NCBI GenBank assembly: GCA_016293495.1 | Contig: JAEDED010000002.1 | Location: 62,001-126,000, forward strand | Length of the DNA stretch: 64,000 bases | Direction of reading: 5' to 3' | From: Treponema sp. | GTDB lineage: Bacteria > Spirochaetota > Spirochaetia > Treponematales > Treponemataceae | Shown here: positions 1-7,451 of the stretch, piece after piece | Numbering within the stretch: the stretch's first letter is position 1 | Layout: each line of letters starts with the position of its first letter | Notes under the pieces: model-generated | Told to the model about the DNA's origin: nothing | Seen by the model: the letters and a program-made list of their open reading frames with translations, nothing else | Database searches by the model: none | Program-made: the position numbers and the translations under genes

Positions 1-588
1 CCAGTCCCTCATTCTGAAATCAGAAATTACAAATACAAGAGATCTTTTTTTAAGAACTTTTCCAGCGCCCGTAAGTGCATTTCCGAGAACGGAACCGCGG
101 ACTTTTTTTTCAGAATCTTTATCGAACTGACTTAAAAGAACCATTGTCTGTTTTGGTCCGCTTTTTGGCGAGCATACAAATTCAATTTCACCGTTGAACA
201 AAACTGCGCCGACAGGATTTGAGTTATGTTCTGCAGCAAGAGTCAATAAAGCTGCAATTTCCATTGCGGTCTGAAGTTTTGATTTATCTTTAGAACCAGT
301 CTGCATCGAAAGACTTCTGTCAATTACAAGGAATATCTGAAGTTCTCTTTCTTCTTCAAAAACCTTTACGAATGGCTTTGCGTTTCTGGCTGTTACGTTC
401 CAGTCAATTGCGCGAACATCATCTCCGCGAAGATATTCACGGACACCGGCAAATTCAATTCCCTGTCCGTGATAAAGCGATTTAAACGAACCGTTCTGCA
501 GGTTATTTGCAAGAGTCTTTGTTGTGATTCTAAGCAAAGCTGCTCTCTGAATGAGAGTATCTTTGTTTCCTGTTATTGCTTCTACCAT
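1..588 (-). CDS. DUF58-family protein (3' end cut by window edge)
   Basis: The first 196 residues are present and the frame runs off the left edge. The family signature is clear: GIEFAGVREY at residues 43-52, then RGDDVRAIDWN at 54-64, and a vWA/MIDAS-like start VIDRSLSM at 88-95. DUF58 proteins normally sit beside a MoxR ATPase, and here moxR lies 14 bases upstream on the same strand, so the two are probably co-transcribed. The pair is thought to work as a chaperone-like system on envelope or metal-dependent proteins; the substrate here is unknown. The ATG at 586-588 is preceded by a weak AAAGG. Family assignment is firm; function is only inferred from the pairing. Confidence 0.9.
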   Translation of the reverse strand, partial: MVEAITGNKDTLIQRAALLRITTKTLANNLQNGSFKSLYHGQGIEFAGVREYLRGDDVRAIDWNVTARNAKPFVKVFEEERELQIFLVIDRSLSMQTGSKDKSKLQTAMEIAALLTLAAEHNSNPVGAVLFNGEIEFVCSPKSGPKQTMVLLSQFDKDSEKKVRGSVLGNALTGAGKVLKKRSLVFVISDFRMRDW

Positions 589-602
589 CTTTTAACCTTT
601 GG

Positions 603-1634
603 TTATGGAAGTGGCATGAATTCAAGAATTTTTGCGATAATGTCGTCTGCTGTTACACCAGAAGCACTTGCTTCGTAAGAGAGAATGAGACGGTGACGTA
701 AAACTGCAGGAGCAACTGCTTTAATGTCATCAGGAAGAACAAAACTTCTTCCCTGGAAAAGTGCATTTACTTTTGCACAGCGTAAAAGTGCAATTCCGGC
801 ACGTGGAGAAGCTCCGAAGGTAATGTATCTTGTAATGTCATCGCCTGCCTTAGAAATATTAAGGTGAGTACGGGCATCATTTACAGCTTTTGCTGCAGGA
901 CGAGTTGCGTTTACAATTGAAACAATATATTCAACAATCTTGTCATCACAAACAATGCGTTCAAGAAGTGTACGGCATTTAGTAAGACTCTTTTCATCGA
1001 ACACGCGGTAAACTTCAATCTGAGCTGCATTGCCACAGGTTTTTACAATTTCTACTTCTTCAGCTGCAGTCGGATATGGAACTACAACTTTCATTAAGAA
1101 ACGGTCAAGTTCTGCTTCAGGAAGATTGTATGTTCCTTCCTGTTCGATCGGGTTCTGAGTTGCAAGTACGAAGAACGGATCAGGAAGTTTATGTGTTGTT
1201 TCACCGATTGTAACCTGATGTTCAGCCATTGCTTCAAGAAGTGCCGACTGAACTTTTGCTGGCGCACGGTTAATTTCATCTGCAAAAACAACGTTTGTAA
1301 AAACAGGACCTTTTCTTACTGAGAAGCGGCCGCTTGACTGTTCGTAAATCAAAGTACCGGTAAGGTCTGCAGGCAAAAGGTCAGGAGTAAACTGAATTCT
1401 TTTAAAATCAAGGCCTGAGATTTCTGCAAAAGTGCGTACTGCAAGTGTTTTTGCAAGGCCCGGAACACCTTCAAGAAGAACATGTCCGCCTGCTACCAAA
1501 GCAGTCAAAATTCCATCAATGACCTGAGTCTGCCCAACAAGACGTTTTGCAGCTTCTGCACGGCATTTGTCAGCCAATGCACGACATTCATTCAAATCTG
1601 ATTCATTGATATTGTCCACTTTTTCGTAATTCAT
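603..1634 (-). CDS. MoxR-family AAA+ ATPase
   Basis: This is a 343-residue AAA+ ATPase of the MoxR branch. Walker A is GVPGLAKT at residues 56-63, Walker B is the VFADEINRAP block, and the ATQNPIEQEGTY stretch is the usual MoxR sensor region; the length is typical for the family. MoxR proteins act as cytoplasmic chaperone-like ATPases paired with DUF58 and vWA-domain proteins, and the next gene downstream is DUF58. The start codon is preceded by GGGA at a workable distance. No strong promoter was seen in the 132 bases shared with the divergent aminotransferase gene. The partner complex probably continues beyond the left edge. Confidence 0.95.
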   Translation of the reverse strand: MNYEKVDNINESDLNECRALADKCRAEAAKRLVGQTQVIDGILTALVAGGHVLLEGVPGLAKTLAVRTFAEISGLDFKRIQFTPDLLPADLTGTLIYEQSSGRFSVRKGPVFTNVVFADEINRAPAKVQSALLEAMAEHQVTIGETTHKLPDPFFVLATQNPIEQEGTYNLPEAELDRFLMKVVVPYPTAAEEVEIVKTCGNAAQIEVYRVFDEKSLTKCRTLLERIVCDDKIVEYIVSIVNATRPAAKAVNDARTHLNISKAGDDITRYITFGASPRAGIALLRCAKVNALFQGRSFVLPDDIKAVAPAVLRHRLILSYEASASGVTADDIIAKILEFMPLP

Positions 1635-1727
1635 AAAAATTTCCCGCTATTTAAATAATTTATTTAACAAATATACCAAAGATTCGGGATTTATTCCATA
1701 GAGCTACATTCTATATATAGTAAATTA

Positions 1728-1756
1728 TTGCAACTGACTTTATTTTTCTATATAAT
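1728..1756 (+). promoter_or_regulatory. Sigma-70 promoter of the aminotransferase gene
   Basis: TTGCAA (1728-1733), 17-base spacer, TATAAT (1751-1756). The predicted start point near 1763 is only about 4 bases before the ATG at 1767. A possible TTG start at 1728 lies inside the -35 box and is rejected for that reason. Confidence 0.75.
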
Positions 1757-1766
1757 ACCAAGCATT

Positions 1767-3050
1767 ATGAATCCTTTAGCACAAGAATTAAACACAGTTT
1801 TGGCGGGAACTATCGCAGATTCCCTTTTTTCTGATCTTGGAAAGAGAATTTACTTTCCCAATGGTATTATTGCTCAGAGCGGCGAAGCTAAAAAATTAGG
1901 AAAAACCGCTAATGGAACAATCGGAATGACTGTAATCGACGGTCATCCTGTTATGCTGGACTCAATCCACAAGTATGTACCAGACCTTTCTGAAGGTGAA
2001 CTTGTAGCTTATGCTCCAACTGCAGGTAATCCAGATTTGAGAAATCTCTGGAAAGAAAAAATCATCGAAAAAAATCCTACACTCAAAGGAAAATCAATCT
2101 CAACACCAGTACTGGTTCCTGGATTGACTGCAGGTATTTCTTACCTTGCTGACCTCTTCCTTGATAATACAAATACACTTTTGGCAGCTGATCCATCCTG
2201 GGACAATTACGCTTTAGTTTGTGAAGCACGCCGCAATTCAACATTCCACCAGTTTGTAATGTTCAAAGACGGTGCTTTCAACCTTGAAGGTTTTGAAAAA
2301 GCTGTAAAAGAAGAAGCTAAATCAGGATCTGTCCGCGTTCTTTTAAACTTCCCTCAGAATCCTTCAGGATACAGCCCTACAACTGCTGAAGCAGAAAAAA
2401 TCTGTGCAATCCTCAAAGAAGTTGCAGAAGGCGGAGCAAAAGTTCTTGCAATCAGCGATGATGCTTATTTCGGACTTAACTACGAAGACTCAATCTTCCC
2501 TGAATCACTTTTCTCAAGAACATGTGACCTTCATCCAAACATTCTTGCTGCAAAAATCGACGGACCTACAAAAGAAGACTTCGTATGGGGCTTCAGATGT
2601 GGCTTCCTTACATTCGGTAATGCTCAGATGTCAGAAGAACAGTACCAGGCACTCATTACAAAATTGATGGGCGTTATCCGTTCCTCTGTATCCTGTTCAT
2701 CAACTCCTCCACAGAGCCTTATGCTCCGTGCAATGAAAGAAGGAACAATGGACAAGCAGAAAGCTGAACTCCGCAAAGTTCTTGAAGAACGCTACAAGAT
2801 CGTACGCAATTTCGTTGACACACATAAATCTTCAGTTCTCGAACCAATGCCATTTAACTCAGGCTACTTTATGAGCTTTGAAGTTAAAGGAAAAGACGCA
2901 GAACTTTTGAGACAGAAACTTCTTAAAGAAGACGGAATCGGAACTGTTGCAATCGACTCAAAAACACTCCGTGTAGCTTTCAGCTCAATCGAAAAAGATA
3001 AACTTACTCTCGTATACGAAGCTATTTATAAAGCAGCAGAGGCATTATGA
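1767..3050 (+). CDS. Class I/II PLP-dependent aminotransferase
   Basis: A 427-residue fold-type I aminotransferase. The likely PLP lysine lies in DGPTKEDFVWGFRCGF, where the lysine and the G-F-R-x-G motif keep the usual spacing. NFPQNPSG carries the conserved Asn-Pro that contacts the cofactor, and ISDDAYFG the conserved Asp and Tyr. Transamination of aspartate, tyrosine or a related amino acid is the expected reaction, but the substrate cannot be told from the sequence. The start at 1767 is chosen because an excellent promoter ends about 4 bases upstream; there is no Shine-Dalgarno sequence. The 3' end overlaps the following lipoprotein gene by ATGA, so the two form an operon. Confidence 0.9.
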   Translation: MNPLAQELNTVLAGTIADSLFSDLGKRIYFPNGIIAQSGEAKKLGKTANGTIGMTVIDGHPVMLDSIHKYVPDLSEGELVAYAPTAGNPDLRNLWKEKIIEKNPTLKGKSISTPVLVPGLTAGISYLADLFLDNTNTLLAADPSWDNYALVCEARRNSTFHQFVMFKDGAFNLEGFEKAVKEEAKSGSVRVLLNFPQNPSGYSPTTAEAEKICAILKEVAEGGAKVLAISDDAYFGLNYEDSIFPESLFSRTCDLHPNILAAKIDGPTKEDFVWGFRCGFLTFGNAQMSEEQYQALITKLMGVIRSSVSCSSTPPQSLMLRAMKEGTMDKQKAELRKVLEERYKIVRNFVDTHKSSVLEPMPFNSGYFMSFEVKGKDAELLRQKLLKEDGIGTVAIDSKTLRVAFSSIEKDKLTLVYEAIYKAAEAL

Positions 3051-4312
3051 GAAAACATATCTGTCTGAAGGCAGTGCTTATTGCACTTGCAGCAATGTTA
3101 ATTGCAGGCTGTTCAAAAAACAATGATAAAACACTGATTCTTTGGACAGATAATGTTGAATTTGCTTCGTACGTTGAATTATTCAATGCAAGTCAGGACG
3201 AAGTAAAAATTGCTACTGTTTATAAAACTGAACTGGTTGATGCTCTGGACAATCTTAAAGGCATGCGAAAACCGGACATTCTTGCAGGCAGCTATCTTGC
3301 CTGCGGAATGCAGAAAAAATATTTTGCTTCACTTGATAAAGTTTTTTCAGATGAAGGTCTTCATGAAGAATATTTTTACAGTGATCTGCTTAAGGCAGGC
3401 AAAAGCGGTAAAACACAATATCTTTTACCAGTAAGCTTTAATCTTGGAACCTTTGTCTGTGACATCTCTAACAAAGAAATCATCGATCAGGATTCTACCC
3501 TGGTTACCTTTGACCAGCTCAAAACTTATTCCAAGAGTTTCAATTCCCAGACAAAAGACAACATTTATACAAAAATGGGTTTTGCACCACAGTGGAATTC
3601 TGACTTTCTTTATATGGTTCTTGTTGCAAACAATGTAACTTTCAATATTGAAAAAGATACATTAAAATACAACATTCCTCTTATCGAAAAATGTTATGAC
3701 TTTTTAATTGAATGGACTAATACAATTAATACTTCAAGCAATGACGAAAGAGACTTTGCATTTAAATATCTTTACACTCCGTTCAACAAACAGGTTCTCC
3801 AGCAGAAATCACTTTTTGCTTATACAAGCAGCAACAAGCTTCTTTCCCTTTCTGAAGATCAGATCGATAAAGTTGACTTCTACTGGTTCTGTCACGAAAA
3901 TCAGTCTCCAGTCCTTGAAGATATGGTCATGATGGGAATTTACAAAAACACAAACAACAAATCAAAAGCCATGAAATTCATTTCGTGGTTTATGAATGAA
4001 AAATCACAGGAAGCAATGATTGACCGTCGCATCTCAATGAATCTTGATACAAACACGTTCGGTATTGCAGGCGGTTTTTCTTCACTTATCGACGTAAACG
4101 AACACGTTCTCCCTGTTTATTACAAATGTCTTCTTGCAAAAATTCCTGCAAGCACACTTCCTAAAGCACCACAGTCTTATCCATCAACATGGCCTGTAAT
4201 TAAAAAAGAAATCATTACTCCTTATCTTCGTAATGCTGTAAACGGAAATAAAGACACACAGGGCTTTGCTTCCAGTTACACAGACTGGATAAATCAGAAC
4301 AAAGAAGATTAA
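3047..4312 (+). CDS. Extracellular solute-binding lipoprotein (ABC family 1-like)
   Basis: A 421-residue exported lipoprotein. It begins with a basic n-region and hydrophobic core, then the lipobox LIAGC, with lipidation expected at Cys22. The mature part (TLILWTDN start, later FISWFMNEKSQEAM) resembles family 1 sugar-binding proteins of ABC importers. It starts inside the stop codon of the aminotransferase gene (ATGA overlap). No permease or ATPase gene is adjacent, so the transporter partners lie elsewhere, or this is an orphan binding protein. The ligand is unknown. Membrane anchoring is well supported; the solute-binding call rests on overall pattern. Confidence 0.8.
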   Translation: MRKHICLKAVLIALAAMLIAGCSKNNDKTLILWTDNVEFASYVELFNASQDEVKIATVYKTELVDALDNLKGMRKPDILAGSYLACGMQKKYFASLDKVFSDEGLHEEYFYSDLLKAGKSGKTQYLLPVSFNLGTFVCDISNKEIIDQDSTLVTFDQLKTYSKSFNSQTKDNIYTKMGFAPQWNSDFLYMVLVANNVTFNIEKDTLKYNIPLIEKCYDFLIEWTNTINTSSNDERDFAFKYLYTPFNKQVLQQKSLFAYTSSNKLLSLSEDQIDKVDFYWFCHENQSPVLEDMVMMGIYKNTNNKSKAMKFISWFMNEKSQEAMIDRRISMNLDTNTFGIAGGFSSLIDVNEHVLPVYYKCLLAKIPASTLPKAPQSYPSTWPVIKKEIITPYLRNAVNGNKDTQGFASSYTDWINQNKED

Positions 4313-4360
4313 TCAAATAACCGATAAATAAAGAGGATTAATCAAAAAGAAGGAATCCTT

Positions 4361-5359
4361 ATGATAAAAAAAGAAATTACAGACTCAAAAACTCTTGAAC
4401 ACCTTTCACAAATTGAAAAAGACGGAATGAGTGTTTTCATTATGGCTGACGGAAGATTCCGTGGAGCTTTTTTCAACGGAACAGAATTAATCAACCAGAT
4501 GCGCGTTCAGCATAATCTCGGTATTCTTGAAACAATGGTTTTAGGTCAGGGAATTCTCTGTGCCGCAATGATGATTCAGACAATGAAAGGCAAAGAACAT
4601 ATTGTCTTCAGATACGAAACAAATGGAGCGTGCAAAGGCTTTTCTGTAGAAGTTGACAGTACAGGTTATGTACGCGGTTATCTTTTGAATAATCCAATTC
4701 CGATTGATAAGCCGCTTGAATCATGGGATCTCGAACCTTTCTTCGGTGACGGAGGAACAGTAACAATAACCCGTTACATTGAAGGCGGAAAAGAACCTCA
4801 GATCGGTACAACAGAAATTGTTTACAAAAACATTGCTAAAGATCTTACATACTATTTCTTACAGTCAGAACAGATTAATACAGCTTTCAATACAAGCATT
4901 CAGTTCGATAAAGAAGGCCGTGTAATCGGAGCCGGCGGATTATTCCTCCAGTCCATTCCGGTTTACGGTGGAAAGAAAACTTCCGGCGAATTAAACGAAG
5001 AAGGAAAAACTAAAGGTAAAGATAAAATCGAAGACTTTGCAAATATGGCTCAGGATGATCTTCTTCGCCGTGCAGAGAACGCCTTCCGTGCGATGCCGTC
5101 AATCGGTCAGTGGTTCAGTGACAAAGGTACCAGAGAAGATGTTGTTTACGGACTTTTCAGGGAATTTAATCCAAAAGTTGTTGTTGAAAGAGACATCATT
5201 TTTGACTGCCCTTGTAAAACAGAAAACTTTGCACAGCAGATAAAATATCTTCCAAAAGAAGAACTTGATGCAATACTTAGAGAAGATCCCGACCCGATTG
5301 AAATTATCTGCAATAACTGCGGAAGCATTCACCAGATTCCAAAATCAATGTTGGAATAA
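4361..5359 (+). CDS. hslO: Hsp33 redox-regulated chaperone
   Basis: A 332-residue Hsp33 (HslO), a cytoplasmic holdase switched on when oxidants displace zinc from its C-terminal cysteines. The redox module is visible: CPC in the FDCPCKTENF stretch and CNNC near the C-terminus give the CxC...CxxC pattern. The N-terminal half has the conserved MVLGQGILCAAM-type segment of the substrate-binding domain. It is slightly longer than the usual roughly 290-300 residues, with a charged insert around EEGKTKGKDK before the linker. An AAGGA ribosome site precedes the ATG. It follows the lipoprotein gene by 48 bases and ends at a strong bidirectional terminator. Confidence 0.95.
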   Translation: MIKKEITDSKTLEHLSQIEKDGMSVFIMADGRFRGAFFNGTELINQMRVQHNLGILETMVLGQGILCAAMMIQTMKGKEHIVFRYETNGACKGFSVEVDSTGYVRGYLLNNPIPIDKPLESWDLEPFFGDGGTVTITRYIEGGKEPQIGTTEIVYKNIAKDLTYYFLQSEQINTAFNTSIQFDKEGRVIGAGGLFLQSIPVYGGKKTSGELNEEGKTKGKDKIEDFANMAQDDLLRRAENAFRAMPSIGQWFSDKGTREDVVYGLFREFNPKVVVERDIIFDCPCKTENFAQQIKYLPKEELDAILREDPDPIEIICNNCGSIHQIPKSMLE

Positions 5360-5362
5360 TTC

Positions 5363-5396
5363 AAAAAAAAGAGAGGCACCCGCCTCTCTTTTTTTT
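5363..5396. terminator. Bidirectional intrinsic terminator
   Basis: GAGAGGC (5371-5377) pairs with GCCTCTC (5382-5388), with A-runs and T-runs on the two sides. It serves hslO on the plus strand and the diguanylate cyclase gene on the minus strand. Confidence 0.9.
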
Positions 5397-5413
5397 GAAT
5401 ATTAATTTTGAAA

Positions 5414-7303
5414 TCAGTGTTCCCTGTGGAACGCCTGCTTCTTTTCGTACATGATTTCGTCTACCTTTTCGACAGCTTCTTCAAGGGTTAAAGGACTTGA
5501 TGGAGGAACAGAATATGTACCGACACTGGCAGAAAGATTATACGGCAGTTTCATGTTTGCAGTTTTCTTTGCAAGTGTCTGCTGAATGGCAGTACAGTAA
5601 TCTTCACCGTTATAATTTTTGCTGTTTCCGACAACTAAAAATTCATCACCACCATAACGGACACAAACCCAGTTTCTCGGAACTGTATCAATAACTGCTT
5701 GTGCTATTGTCTTTACGGCAAGGTCTCCGTGAAGATGACCAAACTTATCATTAATTGTCTTCATTGAGTTGATATCAACAAAGAATAAAACTGTTGTCAA
5801 ACCGTTTTTCTTGTTCTGTGCATAAAATGGTTTTGCAATACGTTCCATTCCCACACGATTCATCATTCCTGACAAAGCATCTTTAACAGACAGCTTAAGA
5901 TATTCATGACTCATAAGCTTATACATATTGCGTTTTCTGAAACGTTCAATACTGTTACCAAAGGTATGAGTCCATTGATAACCAAAATGTTCATCTACAA
6001 GACTTAAGTCATTCTTGCTTACAAAATATCCGTGAACATAGGAATGATGGAAAATCGGCATCAAAAGGAACACACTGCCCTTTTCTGCTTCAATCATTTT
6101 TTTAGGAACAAGATCTTTTGTACTTATAATTTCCCTAGGATATTTCTGATTATTCTGGATCGAAATAATAGCCTGAACCTGATTTCCATAAGAAAGATTT
6201 AAAGGAAGATTTTCAGAGGAATTTACAAACACCGAAGACCAGTCAGATTTTAAGAATATGCAGAAATCCTTACCTTCATAAACATGCGACTTTTGAAAAA
6301 ACAATTCCAGATTTGTAAGAAGCGTAAATACATCTGCAGCTTCAGAAAATATTTCTTCGATGTTTTGCATCTGGAATGAGAAGCCTTTTGTCTTATTAAT
6401 GTTATTAAGAATATTCAGCGAGAATAAGGTTGTATCTTTAATTGAAGGTTCATTACAGCCGCACGACTCTCGGTAAACCGGAGTATTGCTGATTTTATAA
6501 TTCTTAATTTCAGTAGGATTTGAGAGAACAAACTTAGCGGCTTCAGAACCAGCTGCTTCGACATTATTTCTGACAGTTGTAATAGCCGGGCTTACATTAC
6601 TTGAAAACAGAATATCATCAAAGCCGACAATTTTAACCTGCTCCGGCACTTTAATCTTAAGCTCGTCGCAAGCTAGAAGTGCGCCTAACGCAACATAATC
6701 AGTTGCACAGACAAGTGCTTCAGGAATATTTTCCGGATTACTGAACAATTCCTTTACAAACTGATGAGAATCAGAGAATGTAAGGAGCGGAAGCGAATGA
6801 ACTTTTTCAAGTTCAACCTTGATATTGTTATCTGTCAATGCAGTTCTGTAAGCTTTATAACGTTCTGCATTATCAAAGGAATTTGCTGAACCGCCAATAT
6901 ATCGAAATTTCTTTACATTATGTTTTGTAATGAGATGAGAAATTATTTCGTAAAAACCGGAATAATTATCAAGTCTGAGACAGCTGATTTGTTTAAGATT
7001 GCAGTTAATACAAATTGCAGGCTTTTTTGAAGCTATAATTCTAAGACGTTCTTTTTCAAGAATGCGTGGATTTGCGATAAGGTCACCTAGTATGATAATT
7101 CCGTCATATTCTTCATAATTAATAAGGCTGTAAATTGAAAAACCGGTTGCGTTAGGAAAGCCGGAATATTCTGTAAAGTTGTAGCAGTTAAAAACATAAA
7201 TATCAGTATTAGAATCTTTAACGGCATTCTTTACACCGTTAATAAAATCCATTACAAAATTGTGAGCCCAACCACAGGAAAGTAAAGCAATTTTCTTTTT
7301 CAT
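5414..7303 (-). CDS. Diguanylate cyclase with LacI-like periplasmic-binding-fold sensor
   Basis: A 629-residue protein with three parts. Residues 1 to about 285 form a LacI/GalR-type ligand-binding fold (VALGALLACDELKIKVPEQ, IVGFDDILFSS) without the DNA-binding helix-turn-helix. The middle region to about 450 is unassigned and contains SCGCNEP. The C-terminal GGDEF domain has RYGGDEF with the active motif at 551-555, so synthesis of cyclic di-GMP is expected. The inhibitory RxxD site is absent (PRNW in that position), so product inhibition there is unlikely. No signal peptide or membrane helix is seen, suggesting a cytoplasmic ligand sensor. The ATG at 7303 lies about 2 bases from the predicted transcript start. 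Confidence 0.92.
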   Translation of the reverse strand: MKKKIALLSCGWAHNFVMDFINGVKNAVKDSNTDIYVFNCYNFTEYSGFPNATGFSIYSLINYEEYDGIIILGDLIANPRILEKERLRIIASKKPAICINCNLKQISCLRLDNYSGFYEIISHLITKHNVKKFRYIGGSANSFDNAERYKAYRTALTDNNIKVELEKVHSLPLLTFSDSHQFVKELFSNPENIPEALVCATDYVALGALLACDELKIKVPEQVKIVGFDDILFSSNVSPAITTVRNNVEAAGSEAAKFVLSNPTEIKNYKISNTPVYRESCGCNEPSIKDTTLFSLNILNNINKTKGFSFQMQNIEEIFSEAADVFTLLTNLELFFQKSHVYEGKDFCIFLKSDWSSVFVNSSENLPLNLSYGNQVQAIISIQNNQKYPREIISTKDLVPKKMIEAEKGSVFLLMPIFHHSYVHGYFVSKNDLSLVDEHFGYQWTHTFGNSIERFRKRNMYKLMSHEYLKLSVKDALSGMMNRVGMERIAKPFYAQNKKNGLTTVLFFVDINSMKTINDKFGHLHGDLAVKTIAQAVIDTVPRNWVCVRYGGDEFLVVGNSKNYNGEDYCTAIQQTLAKKTANMKLPYNLSASVGTYSVPPSSPLTLEEAVEKVDEIMYEKKQAFHREH

Positions 7304-7311
7304 ACCTTTTA

Positions 7312-7341
7312 ATTATAACAGTAAAAATCTCAATCTGCCAA
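7312..7341 (-). promoter_or_regulatory. Promoter of the diguanylate cyclase gene
   Basis: Minus strand: TTGGCA (7336-7341), 18-base spacer, TGTTATAAT extended -10 (hexamer 7312-7317). The expected start near 7305 leaves a leader of about 2 bases. Confidence 0.6.
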
Positions 7342-7352
7342 ATTTTTCTTTG

Positions 7353-7389
7353 TCAAAAAAAAGCACGCCTTTTTACAAGACGTGCTTTT
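7353..7389 (-). terminator. Intrinsic terminator of the aconitase-family gene
   Basis: On the minus strand AAAAGCACG (7381-7389) pairs with CGTGCTTTT (7359-7367), followed by a U-run. Confidence 0.8.
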
Positions 7390-7451
7390 ACTCACGGCAT
7401 GCTTAGCACAAGGCTTTAGCATGTCCGTTCAGACAGCTGTAATTTTATTGT

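Noticed and set aside
1728..1766. N-terminal extension of the aminotransferase from a TTG at 1728
   Set aside because: The TTG is part of the -35 hexamer and the extension would precede the predicted transcript start.
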